IMG/VR virus record: IMGVR_UViG_3300042319_000078
Span: 1 to 28,417 of that record
DNA: 28,417 nt
Reading direction: 5' to 3' (one strand)
From: a virus
Shown here: positions 20,026-27,685 of the stretch, one piece after another
How positions within the stretch are numbered: position 1 is the first letter of the stretch
How the letters are laid out: every line of letters begins with the position of its first letter
Position numbers and translations under genes: made by a program
The notes under the pieces: generated by a model
Seen by the model: the letters and a program-made list of their open reading frames with translations, nothing else
Told to the model about the DNA's origin: nothing
Databases searched by the model: none

Positions 20026-20037
20026 TAAAAAAAGGAT

Positions 20038-20571
20038 ATGTCTTATTCTAATTATATTAATGACTTTAGTGCCGTTCCTATCGCACCAATAACAGAACCA
20101 GTTACTTTAGCAGAGGCAAAATTATACTGCCGTGTTACAACAAGTGCTGAAGATACCTTGATTACTTTGATGATTACACAAGCAAGAGAAGCAATCGAAG
20201 TCGCAACAGGATTGAGTTTAATAGCAAAGACTGCGGTTGTTTGGTTTACAAATTGGGATGGTAGCTTTAATCTTCCTTTTGGTCCAGTTAATAGTTTTAC
20301 ATCTTTAATAGATGAAAATGGAAATACTATTGATGCAGTTAATTACACTTTAGTTGGAGGTAAATTCCCACAATTACAAAGACCTCAATTTGCAAACTTA
20401 AAGGCTACTTATGTTGTAGGATATGCAACTATTCCAAGTGATTTAAAGTTAGCTATATTAGACCAAATATCTTATGACTACGAGAATAGAGGATTAGATG
20501 GCGATTCAGGTATTTGTGAGAAGTCTTGGAAAGCGTGTCAAAGATGGACAAGAATAAGCCCAATTTTATAA
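20038..20571 (+). CDS. Head-tail connector protein (HK97 gp6-like)
   Basis: A 177-residue protein starting after the capsid terminator. 'PVTLAEAKLYCRVTTSAEDT' and 'LITLMITQAREAIEVATGLS' match phage gp6-like adaptor proteins, followed by beta segments with LPFGPVNSFTSLIDENGNTI and a C-terminal helix (PSDLKLAILDQISYDYENRG). Such proteins form the ring below the portal. The C-terminus is longer and Trp/Cys-rich (CEKSWKACQRWTRISPIL). Gene order supports the call. Confidence 0.85.
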   Translation: MSYSNYINDFSAVPIAPITEPVTLAEAKLYCRVTTSAEDTLITLMITQAREAIEVATGLSLIAKTAVVWFTNWDGSFNLPFGPVNSFTSLIDENGNTIDAVNYTLVGGKFPQLQRPQFANLKATYVVGYATIPSDLKLAILDQISYDYENRGLDGDSGICEKSWKACQRWTRISPIL

Positions 20572-20572
20572 T

Positions 20573-20914
20573 ATGAAGTTAGGAAAAGCGAAAGCAAACT
20601 ACGTTGATGCCAACACGATGACTCGTGAGGTTGGAATCTATGCTCCAACAAGGACAAGTGATGGTCAAGGTGGGTTCACTACTACATTTGCCCTACAAAG
20701 CACAGTTTGGGGCGATTTAAGACCAGATAATCAAGTTCGTGAGATAGGAGAGTCAGAATTACAATTCGACCAAAGGAGCAGGCTTTATATTCGTTTTGGG
20801 GTTACTATATTAGATTCATACGAGGTTGATGTTGAAGGTTCAAGATATACAATACATTCAATTAAGAACGTAGAGAACCAAAATAGGTTCTTGGAGTTAA
20901 TAATTTACAGATAA
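20573..20914 (+). CDS. Head closure / head-tail adaptor protein (SPP1 gp16-like)
   Basis: A 113-residue beta-rich protein: REVGIYAPTRTSDGQGGFTT, TVWGDLRPDNQVREIGESEL, SRLYIRFGVTILDSYEVDVE, and 'YTIHSIKNVENQNRFLELII'. This strand order is that of phage head-tail joining proteins (SPP1 gp16 / HK97 gp7-type). It starts one base after the connector stop and ends one base into the next start. It stops DNA leaving the filled capsid. Confidence 0.85.
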   Translation: MKLGKAKANYVDANTMTREVGIYAPTRTSDGQGGFTTTFALQSTVWGDLRPDNQVREIGESELQFDQRSRLYIRFGVTILDSYEVDVEGSRYTIHSIKNVENQNRFLELIIYR

Positions 20915-21444
20915 TGGCATTTACAGTAAACTTAAATGGACTAAAAGACATTCAAGATGCTTTAAAGAATATTGATGTAAAATTAAAGCAAGATGTAGGC
21001 GATGAGATTAACGCTTCGGCTTTAAAGATATTAACAGACGCTAAAAGACTTGCACCTGTCAATTTTGGGCAATTAAGGAATCAAATAGCTTTAGTACAAG
21101 AAGGACAATTAACATTTGGCGTTGAATCAAAGGCGTCTTACTCTCCTTATGTAGAATTTGGTACTGGTCCTCAAGTAAGCGTTCCACCTGACTTTACTTC
21201 TTATGCAGCACAATTTAAAGGTCAAAAAGGCGGTAAATTCAAGGACTTTGTAGATGCTTTGACTTTGTGGGTTAAGCGTAAAGGAATTGGAGATGGCAAA
21301 AATGACAAAGGATTAGCTTATGTTATTGCAAGGAGTATATTACGAAAAGGTATGCGTCCTCAACCTTTTTTAATACCTTCGTATGAAACGGAGAAGCCGA
21401 AATTAATACAAAGACTTAAAAAATTGTTAGATGTTAAATCCTAA
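20914..21444 (+). CDS. HK97 gp10-like tail component
   Basis: A 176-residue protein with the HK97 gp10 pattern: LNGLKDIQDALKNIDVKLKQ, 'SALKILTDAKRLAPVNFGQL', 'GVESKASYSPYVEFGTGP', and a C-terminal FLIPSYETEKPKLIQRLK. It is a tail-completion or connector-interface protein. It follows the head closure gene by one-base overlap and overlaps the next gene by 14 bases. Well supported by motifs and order. Confidence 0.88.
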   Translation: MAFTVNLNGLKDIQDALKNIDVKLKQDVGDEINASALKILTDAKRLAPVNFGQLRNQIALVQEGQLTFGVESKASYSPYVEFGTGPQVSVPPDFTSYAAQFKGQKGGKFKDFVDALTLWVKRKGIGDGKNDKGLAYVIARSILRKGMRPQPFLIPSYETEKPKLIQRLKKLLDVKS

Positions 21445-21838
21445 TATAGAGATAAAGAAATGGTTTTATACCAACTTGACAAGTGCAAGTGGATTGGTCG
21501 TTTACGATGGTTTTGCTCCTGAAGGTGCTGGTGATGAGTATATTGTTATGACAGGTAGAACATCAAGCCAAGATCAAGGCAAAGCAGGTTATACAAATAG
21601 TATTAGCATCACAGTTGATATTATTACAAAAAATGCTAACTTTGGTTATAAACGTGCTGAAGCTATAAGCGATTTGATTTTAGAAGATATAAACTCGGAT
21701 ACAACAATAACCTTATCAAATGGGTTTGGTGCATCAAGTTTAAGTGTAGAAAGTATAAGGAATTTAGATGGCTTAAACCCTTTAGATAACGTTTTTAGAG
21801 TATTGATAACTTATAACATAATAATAACACAAATTTAA
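21431..21838 (+). CDS. Tail terminator / completion protein (DUF3168-like)
   Basis: A 135-residue alpha/beta protein (MLNPNIEIKKWFYTNLTSA, VVYDGFAPEGAGDEYIVMTG, SISITVDIITKNANFGYKRA, 'NVFRVLITYNIIITQI'). The two-helix, four-strand layout and the place between gp10-like and major tail protein genes fit a tail terminator that stops tube growth and joins the head. Sequence similarity is modest, so the name is partly from position. Confidence 0.7.
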   Translation: MLNPNIEIKKWFYTNLTSASGLVVYDGFAPEGAGDEYIVMTGRTSSQDQGKAGYTNSISITVDIITKNANFGYKRAEAISDLILEDINSDTTITLSNGFGASSLSVESIRNLDGLNPLDNVFRVLITYNIIITQI

Positions 21839-21849
21839 AATTAAATAAA

Positions 21850-22299
21850 ATGGCAGAAACAAAAGTAAGCGCCAGAGATTATATTCTCTTAGCTGACATA
21901 AACAATGACGGAACATTCAAGCCAGTTGCTTGTTTGACTACCAACTCATTAACATCTACTAATGACACAATAGATGCAACTTCTAAGTGTGGCAATGAGT
22001 ACACTCCAGCACCTTCTTTCTCTCAATCTTTTGAATGTGAAGGTTTTGCGATTGATGAAACAGGAACTCCAGCTAAAGATAGTTACCAACAATTATATGC
22101 TGCTCACGCTGCTAAGACTTTGTTTGCTATTAAGATGGGTAAAGCAGTTCCAGTATCAGGTGATATCACTTATGGTGGTGCTGGTTCTTTAGTGTTTATT
22201 AGCGATTTCGGTGTAACTGCTGACGATAAAGATGATGTTAAATTTACTGCAACTTTTGTAGTAAGTGTTCCTCCTATTGCACAAACTGAAACTGTATAA
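21850..22299 (+). CDS. Major tail protein (tail tube)
   Basis: A 149-residue beta-rich protein (SARDYILLADINNDGTFKPV, TTNSLTSTNDTIDATSKCGN, 'FSQSFECEGFAIDETGT', GSLVFISDFGVTADDKDDV). The mix and a start with 'DYILLAD' resemble siphovirus tail tube proteins of the TP901-1/phi13 type, and it sits just before the tail assembly chaperones. Codon use is more biased than in neighbours, as for abundant proteins. A second tube-like protein is encoded at 26987. Confidence 0.82.
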   Translation: MAETKVSARDYILLADINNDGTFKPVACLTTNSLTSTNDTIDATSKCGNEYTPAPSFSQSFECEGFAIDETGTPAKDSYQQLYAAHAAKTLFAIKMGKAVPVSGDITYGGAGSLVFISDFGVTADDKDDVKFTATFVVSVPPIAQTETV

Positions 22300-22314
22300 T
22301 AAATAAAAAAAACT

Positions 22315-22668
22315 ATGTACGAATTAAAGACTGACAACAACACAATCCACTTAAAGTGGGGTACTTGGGCTATGAAAAGGTTTTGCGAATTAGAAAATAA
22401 AAATCTAATGCAGCTAATTGAGGTTTTATCAGGAGGTATTTATGACTTAGATACAATCGTTCATATCGTTCAAGCAGCAGCAGAAAGTGGGTACAAGAGC
22501 CTTAAAAAGCCTATTGATTTTGATGAATTTGATGTGTGCGAATGGATAGATCAAGTAGGTGGTTTATCGGCAAAAGATGGACAATTAGTTGAGTTTATGA
22601 AATATATGCAAGACTCAATGACTCCTGATTTAAAGCCTGAGAACGAAACGGATGAAAAAAAAAATTAG
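22315..22668 (+). CDS. Tail assembly chaperone (G-like, frame-0 product)
   Basis: A 117-residue acidic protein (ELKTDNNTIHLKWGTWAMKR, 'LMQLIEVLSGGIYDLD', IVHIVQAAAESGYKSL, FDVCEWIDQVGGLSAKDGQL). It ends in EKKN at an A10 run. It matches siphovirus tail assembly chaperones in size, place (between tube and tape measure genes) and sequence pattern. It is made alone or, after a -1 shift, joined to the downstream frame. Confidence 0.85.
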   Translation: MYELKTDNNTIHLKWGTWAMKRFCELENKNLMQLIEVLSGGIYDLDTIVHIVQAAAESGYKSLKKPIDFDEFDVCEWIDQVGGLSAKDGQLVEFMKYMQDSMTPDLKPENETDEKKN

Positions 22669-22973
22669 GGTTTTATAGTTGGGACTCAATAATTATTCTC
22701 GCTATCGAAGTTGGCTTAACGATTAATGAGTTTTGGCAATTGACGTGGCGAGAATTTTTGTTATATAAAAAGGCTTATCAGAATAAGGAAGTAAGAGAAT
22801 GGGAAAGAACAAGGATGGTTGCTTATTTGATTTATAAAGTAAATACAAGTGAGAAAAGTCCAAAGAGTTTAAAATCATTTTTCCCATTACCGAGTGATGA
22901 GCAAGAAGAAGAAAAGCCTAAACTAACACAAGAGCAATTGGCAAGGACATTAAAGTTGTATGGAGTAAAATAA
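22315..22973 (+). CDS. Tail assembly chaperone fusion (GT-like) made by -1 frameshift
   Basis: A -1 shift on the A10 run at 22655-22664 joins the 22315 frame to an open frame that continues directly as KKKLGFYSWDSIIILAIEVG and LTINEFWQLTWREFLLYKKA, giving a 219-residue fusion ending at 22973. The 'F-W-x-L-T-W-R-E-F' part is the typical T domain of tail chaperones. No ATG lies between the shift site and this domain; the only listed start would be a TTG at 22740 that cuts off the conserved part. The tape measure gene begins five bases later. In lambda-like phages the fusion loads tube subunits onto the tape measure. Confidence 0.85.
22655..22664 (+). other. Slippery A10 run, -1 ribosomal frameshift site
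   Basis: Ten adenines at 22655-22664, just before the frame-0 stop TAG (22666-22668). Reading GAA-AAA-AAA-AAT in frame 0, the ribosome can slip back one base and continue as AAA-AAA-TTA-GGG. The run contains the A-AAA-AAA heptamer. Confidence 0.8.
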
Positions 22974-22977
22974 TAAA

Positions 22978-24537
22978 ATGGCACAAGAAACGTTAAAAAT
23001 TACGATAACCGCAGACAATCAACAAGCGGTTAAAAATATACAAGAAACAGTTACCGCAACAACAAAGTTAGGTACTGCATTTAAAACGTTGCCAAGTACA
23101 AGTAATCAAGCAACAAATGCTTTATCAAACTTGTCAAGAGTTGCACAGGATGCTCCTTATGGATTTATTGGTATTGCAAATAACTTAAACCCTTTATTAG
23201 AATCCTTCCAAAGATTAAGTAAAGATGCTGGAGGTGCTGGAGGTGCTTTGAAACAAATGGCACAAGGTTTAATGGGTCCAGCAGGTATTGGTTTGGCTTT
23301 GGGTGCGGTTTCATCTATATTAGTTGCATTTGGTCCTAAAATTGGTGATTTTATATTACAAACAACTGAAGCTGAAAAAACACAATCAAAACTTAGTGAT
23401 GCATTAGCTAAGGCTTCAGGAGAAGCATTAGCAGAAGGAGAAAGATTAACTATTTTAAATTCAATAGTACAAGACGTTACAAAAAGTACAAAAGAAAGAG
23501 AAGGAGCATTAAATCAAATTAAATCTACTTATAAAGGTAATTTAGAATTACAAAAAATTGATATTAATGATGGCGCTGCTTTAACAAATATTTTAAATAA
23601 TATTACAGAAGCATTAAAGCGTAAAGCAATGGCTCAAGCATTTGCTGGTTTAATTGCAGAAGAAGAAGCAAAAAAAGCAAGATTACAACTTAGCAGTCTT
23701 AAAGAAATGAGAGATGATGTAAGTGGTGTAACTGCTGCATATGATTTTCTAAAAGCATCATTAAAAAATGCTGGTGGTTTAATGACTATAGTTGATTATA
23801 ATACACAAATTACTAATAAAGCATTAATAAAAAATAGTGATGCAATAAAAGATATAGATACAAATTTAGGTGTTTTAAATAGTCAATATAAAAATGTAAT
23901 AAGCGACCAAATAAAATTTGGTGATAGTTCTCAAATAGCAACAAATGCTTTAAAAACTCAAAGAGCAGAAGCAGTTGGTTTATCTCAGGATATCAAAGAA
24001 ATGATATATGAGTATCAACATTCTGTACACGCAACAAGAGCGCAAAGAAGAACGGCTACACCTTTAATGGGTACATTTATAGGTGCGCCAGCAGCAAAAC
24101 AAAATGTAGATGATAAAAATCCTGCATTTATAAACGCTTACTTAGCGCAACAAACAATAAAAAGTAAAGATGCTTTAAAGGCTTACAATCAAGAATTACA
24201 ATTAGCTGGTACAATAACCGATACAATTACACCAGCTTTTGAAGCAATGTTTCAAGCTATGGCAAATGGAGAAAGCATAGGTCAAGCATTACAAGCAACA
24301 TTTCAACAAATAGTTGCTCAATTAACTGCTATGATTATTAAGGCTTTAATATTTAAAGCAGTTATGGGTGCATTAGGGTTGCCTACATTTGGAGGAGGTG
24401 GAGCTGGCGGTGGATTACTAAGTTTTACTCCAATGGGTGCTGCAACTGATGGAGGTAATTTTGTGCTAAAAGGAAATGATTTAGTATTAGCAATGCAGCG
24501 TTCAAATTCTGCTTTAAATCTAAGGAGAGGTGTATAA
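22978..24537 (+). CDS. Tape measure protein (tail length)
   Basis: A 519-residue protein in the tape measure position. It has an N-terminal start (TLKITITADNQQAVKNIQET), an early helical part, hydrophobic helices around residues 88-122 (LMGPAGIGLALGAVSSILVA) and 440-480 (IVAQLTAMIIKALIFKAVMG), and a Gly-rich segment (PTFGGGGAGGGLLSF) near the end. Using the usual rule of about 0.15 nm per residue, the tail would be near 80 nm, which is rather short. The middle is Lys/Ala-rich coiled coil. The identity is supported by order and composition. Confidence 0.88.
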   Translation: MAQETLKITITADNQQAVKNIQETVTATTKLGTAFKTLPSTSNQATNALSNLSRVAQDAPYGFIGIANNLNPLLESFQRLSKDAGGAGGALKQMAQGLMGPAGIGLALGAVSSILVAFGPKIGDFILQTTEAEKTQSKLSDALAKASGEALAEGERLTILNSIVQDVTKSTKEREGALNQIKSTYKGNLELQKIDINDGAALTNILNNITEALKRKAMAQAFAGLIAEEEAKKARLQLSSLKEMRDDVSGVTAAYDFLKASLKNAGGLMTIVDYNTQITNKALIKNSDAIKDIDTNLGVLNSQYKNVISDQIKFGDSSQIATNALKTQRAEAVGLSQDIKEMIYEYQHSVHATRAQRRTATPLMGTFIGAPAAKQNVDDKNPAFINAYLAQQTIKSKDALKAYNQELQLAGTITDTITPAFEAMFQAMANGESIGQALQATFQQIVAQLTAMIIKALIFKAVMGALGLPTFGGGGAGGGLLSFTPMGAATDGGNFVLKGNDLVLAMQRSNSALNLRRGV

Positions 24538-24539
24538 CT

Positions 24540-26477
24540 ATGGCATATAATTTAAAATATAGAATAACAAGCGCAACTCTAAGTAATACTACTTCAGTAG
24601 TTGAAATGTATATTGATGAAGCGGTTGCAAGTGTAATAGATTATGATGGAGTAAGTGTTCAGTTACAATATATCCCAAGATCAGATGATATTTACGAGCC
24701 AATTTATGCTAGTCAATTATCTGTTGTTATGGATGTAACAGATAACGTAAATAATTTACCAAACTTTGTAAGTCTAAACGATAGAAAGTATTTAGTAAAA
24801 TTAAAGATTGACGGAGTATATAAGTGGACGGGATGGGCTTTGAGTGATAATGTTCAATACTCTTTTTCAACAGGCAGAAAGGAATTATCTTTTGATGCCA
24901 TTGATGGTTTAGGGATATTAGATTATTTTCCTTATCCATTTGTTGAAACTAATATAGTTTCTAATTTTACTCCTATTAAGATATTAGATTTTTTTGTTAC
25001 TTCTCTTAATCAAATAGGATTTGAAACAGGGTTAAACATATACACAGCTTGTTCTTACTATTCATCACTAATGAGCAATAGAAGTGCAAGCACGGCAAAT
25101 GATCCATTTAATCAAGGATATTTAAGAGCTAATTATTTTTTAAATAATGATGGTACTTATCAAACTTGTTTAGAGGTATTAAGTAAGATAATTAAGTCTT
25201 TTGGTTGTAGAATATATCAAGCCAATAATAAGTGGAATATTGTAGCTATCAATGAGATGGCTTCAAATAGTTATTTTTATACAGAGTATTTAGCAAATGG
25301 TACTTACTCAACTGCTGGAGTTGCATCAATAGTTACAACAGTTGAAGCGTTTAATGGCAATACAACTGGTTTATATTTCGTAGATAACTCCCAACTAAAG
25401 ATATTTAAAAAGGGGTACAATAATTTTGTACAAGATTATAGATTAGAATATTCTCCTAATTACATTGGTAATAGCAATTTAAAAGTATTATCTGGTGGTG
25501 TACCTGTTTTATGGACTATATCTTCTGGTGTTACATTAGTAACTAGGGCAAATGAATCAAGTAATCAATTTCTTATGTCTATTGGTGCTTTATCTAATGT
25601 TTCAATATTGCCAGCAGCTATGTCTGGTTTAAAAAATGATACTATTGATATTTCAATTACTTTCTTTAATCAAGATGTAGCTAAAATAAGAGGTCAATTT
25701 AGGCTACAAATAACAGGTGCGGGAATGGGTGCGCCAAGTTACTATCTTAACGTAGATAAGATATGGCAAGACGCTACTGTTTCACCATTTGGAAATTATT
25801 ATTTAATAGATGCAGTTGATGAAAATGTTACTAATAAATTTACAATAACTACTCCTCCATTGCCTATTGGTGGAACATTATCTTATTTTATAGAGTTGTT
25901 TAACAGTCCAACTTATTCTAGTTCCATAACTGTTGGGGATTTTAATTTAACATTTAACTCTCCAGTATCAAGTATTAGAACAACATCTATATTAACTGCT
26001 GATAATCAATATACATTAGAATTAGATTTACCTTTTGGTTATCCTATTTATTTAGGAGATGGAATTGATAGAAATGTTAATAATTTAGCAATAGGCAATA
26101 TTTTGGTATTATCTGATAGTGTATATGCTGTTGCTTCAGGTTGGTATAAATTTAATCGTGTTGGTATATTTCAAGGTTTATCACAATTAATCATGAAAGA
26201 ATACATAAACGCTTATAGGAGAAACTTAGTAAACATTGATTCTAATATATTTGGTGTGGAAAATGAGGAAGGTACATTTTCAGGGGGGTCGATAATTAAG
26301 TTTGACGATACTGACCCTGCTCAAATAAACGTATCAGAAAAGTATTATATGACTGGAAACATGACTATTGACATAGTTAAGGGGGAAATACAATCAACAG
26401 TTTTAGACATATCTAATGTGGCAATAGAGAGTACAATAACAACTATTTACACAGTAGATGGAATTAATTATAATTAA
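24540..26477 (+). CDS. Tail tip / distal tail protein
   Basis: A 645-residue beta-rich protein directly after the tape measure, so probably the distal tail and tail-tip (tal-like) protein. Visible parts include VVEMYIDEAVASVIDYDGV, an 'IDGVYKWTGWALSDNV' strand region, a SFDAIDGLGILDYFPYPF segment, and NKWNIVAINEMASNSYFY, which resembles the domains of tail tip hubs in Bacteroidota phages. The C-terminus is mixed beta/helix with no obvious enzyme motif. I cannot name a receptor-binding part. Confidence 0.75.
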   Translation: MAYNLKYRITSATLSNTTSVVEMYIDEAVASVIDYDGVSVQLQYIPRSDDIYEPIYASQLSVVMDVTDNVNNLPNFVSLNDRKYLVKLKIDGVYKWTGWALSDNVQYSFSTGRKELSFDAIDGLGILDYFPYPFVETNIVSNFTPIKILDFFVTSLNQIGFETGLNIYTACSYYSSLMSNRSASTANDPFNQGYLRANYFLNNDGTYQTCLEVLSKIIKSFGCRIYQANNKWNIVAINEMASNSYFYTEYLANGTYSTAGVASIVTTVEAFNGNTTGLYFVDNSQLKIFKKGYNNFVQDYRLEYSPNYIGNSNLKVLSGGVPVLWTISSGVTLVTRANESSNQFLMSIGALSNVSILPAAMSGLKNDTIDISITFFNQDVAKIRGQFRLQITGAGMGAPSYYLNVDKIWQDATVSPFGNYYLIDAVDENVTNKFTITTPPLPIGGTLSYFIELFNSPTYSSSITVGDFNLTFNSPVSSIRTTSILTADNQYTLELDLPFGYPIYLGDGIDRNVNNLAIGNILVLSDSVYAVASGWYKFNRVGIFQGLSQLIMKEYINAYRRNLVNIDSNIFGVENEEGTFSGGSIIKFDDTDPAQINVSEKYYMTGNMTIDIVKGEIQSTVLDISNVAIESTITTIYTVDGINYN

Positions 26478-26481
26478 TGGT

Positions 26482-26489
26482 TAAATTTG
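26482..26489 (+). promoter_or_regulatory. Possible -7 element (TAAATTTG) at the HNH gene start
   Basis: TAAATTTG ends four bases before the ATG at 26494, in the 16-base gap after the tail-tip gene. No TTG lies at the usual upstream distance. The exact four-base spacing also occurs before 11500 and 18114. Confidence 0.4.
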
Positions 26490-26493
26490 TAAT

Positions 26494-26985
26494 ATGGCAG
26501 CAGTAATAATACAAGAATTTCCTAATTACTCAATAAATGAGGTTGGGGAAGTAACAAACATAAGAACTGGTAAGCGTTTAATAAATACTACAAGTAAAAA
26601 TGGTTATAGTATTGTTTGCCTATATAATCAATATGGTAGAAAAATGATATATGTTCATAGGCTTTTGGCTGAATATTTTATACCAAAAATTGAAGGAATG
26701 AATCACGTTAATCATAAAAACGGCATAAAAAGCGATTATAGATTAGAAAATTTAGAATGGTGTAATCGTTCAATAAATATAAAACACGCTTGGGATAATG
26801 GATTACAAGAGAAAACAAGAAATGTAACAAGCAAAAGAATGTCTAAATTAGTATTAGATTTAGGTACAGGTATATTTTATAATTCAGCAAAAGAGGCTGC
26901 AAATTTGCTTGGTATAAATGAAAATACTTTAAGGTCATATTTATCAAACTATTACCCAAACAAAACAAATTTAAAATACGTTTAA
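26494..26985 (+). CDS. HNH homing endonuclease (NUMOD4-HNH-NUMOD1)
   Basis: A 163-residue free-standing homing endonuclease. NUMOD4 at the N-terminus is shown by FPNYSINEVGEVTNI. The HNH core is HVNHKNGIKSDYRLENLEWC at 71-90 with His71, His74 and Asn86. A NUMOD1 DNA-binding repeat follows (NSAKEAANLLGINENTLRSY). It is AT-rich compared with neighbours and sits between two tail genes, so it is a mobile, non-essential insertion that spreads by cutting related phage genomes lacking it. Confidence 0.93.
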   Translation: MAAVIIQEFPNYSINEVGEVTNIRTGKRLINTTSKNGYSIVCLYNQYGRKMIYVHRLLAEYFIPKIEGMNHVNHKNGIKSDYRLENLEWCNRSINIKHAWDNGLQEKTRNVTSKRMSKLVLDLGTGIFYNSAKEAANLLGINENTLRSYLSNYYPNKTNLKYV

Positions 26986-27001
26986 GATGAGTGCAGTAAT
27001 A
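26500..27001. repeat. 9-bp direct repeat (GCAGTAATA) flanking the HNH gene
   Basis: GCAGTAATA occurs at 26500-26508, in codons 3-5 of the HNH gene, and again at 26993-27001, in codons 3-5 of the following tail gene. The encoded N-termini are MAAVI and MSAVI. The repeat may mark the ends of the inserted segment. Confidence 0.4.
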
Positions 27002-27679
27002 GGAAAGAATGTGATGCTTTATTACCATCGTACCGATGTAGACCCAGAGGTGGATGTCGCTTTTGCGTGTAGTACAAATTGTGCTTTTAATGTAAGCGTA
27101 GATCAAAAAGAAGTAACAAGTCAATCAAGTGCTTGGTTTAGGGAATATAAGAACGATGTAGCTACTTGGAATGTAACCTGTGATGGGTTGATTACTTTAA
27201 GTGGCTTTTCTTATTTGTTTATGTTAGATAAGCAATTAACAAGAGAACCGATAGAGATTAAATTTGTGGTGGATAATGGCGTTGATGGTTTAACAATTAT
27301 TAACGGAATTTGTAATATAACAAGTTTATCAATAAACGCACCTTATAAGGATGTAGCTACATACAACGTGAGCCTACAAGGTAGCGGAGCGTACAATACA
27401 ACAGGAACAGAGGTTGACCCAAGCGGTGTGATTATAGTAGGTGCAAACCCTGTTAAGACAAAAGGTTATACTGCAAGTGGTGGAGAAACATCTATTACAT
27501 TTGCGGACACGATTGGATATGCTTGTTTGTACGTTTCAAGAGGTGGTGTGGATGCGCAAAACATATTAACAACAGGAGTTCCAACTAGCGATGATGTTAG
27601 GTTTGTAAGTGCAACAGGAGTTCTTACTTTTGGTAGAGCATTAGCAGCTGGGGAATATATTAGAGGATTATTTCAATAA
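26987..27679 (+). CDS. Tail-tube-like structural protein (second copy type)
   Basis: A 230-residue beta-rich protein: VAFACSTNCAFNVSVDQKEV, 'SSAWFREYKNDVATWNVTCD', YLFMLDKQLTREPIEIKFVV, then 'YNVSLQGSGAYNTTG'. This is the pattern of phage tail tube domain proteins, followed by a C-terminal beta domain (TASGGETSITFADTIGYACL and on to LAAGEYIRGLFQ). A shorter tube protein is already encoded at 21850, so this one may cap the tube, form a tip collar, or decorate. It begins two bases after the HNH gene and is followed by the fibre gene. Confidence 0.75.
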   Translation: MSAVIGKNVMLYYHRTDVDPEVDVAFACSTNCAFNVSVDQKEVTSQSSAWFREYKNDVATWNVTCDGLITLSGFSYLFMLDKQLTREPIEIKFVVDNGVDGLTIINGICNITSLSINAPYKDVATYNVSLQGSGAYNTTGTEVDPSGVIIVGANPVKTKGYTASGGETSITFADTIGYACLYVSRGGVDAQNILTTGVPTSDDVRFVSATGVLTFGRALAAGEYIRGLFQ

Positions 27680-27685
27680 AATATT

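Noticed and set aside
21974-22192. 72-residue frame inside the major tail protein gene
   Set aside because: Leucine-rich shadow of the tail protein frame with no recognisable domain and no coupling signals.
22740-22973. Independent gene starting at TTG 22740
   Set aside because: The frame is open from the A10 run at 22655 and the conserved part of the T-like domain begins before 22740, so the -1 frameshift product explains it better.
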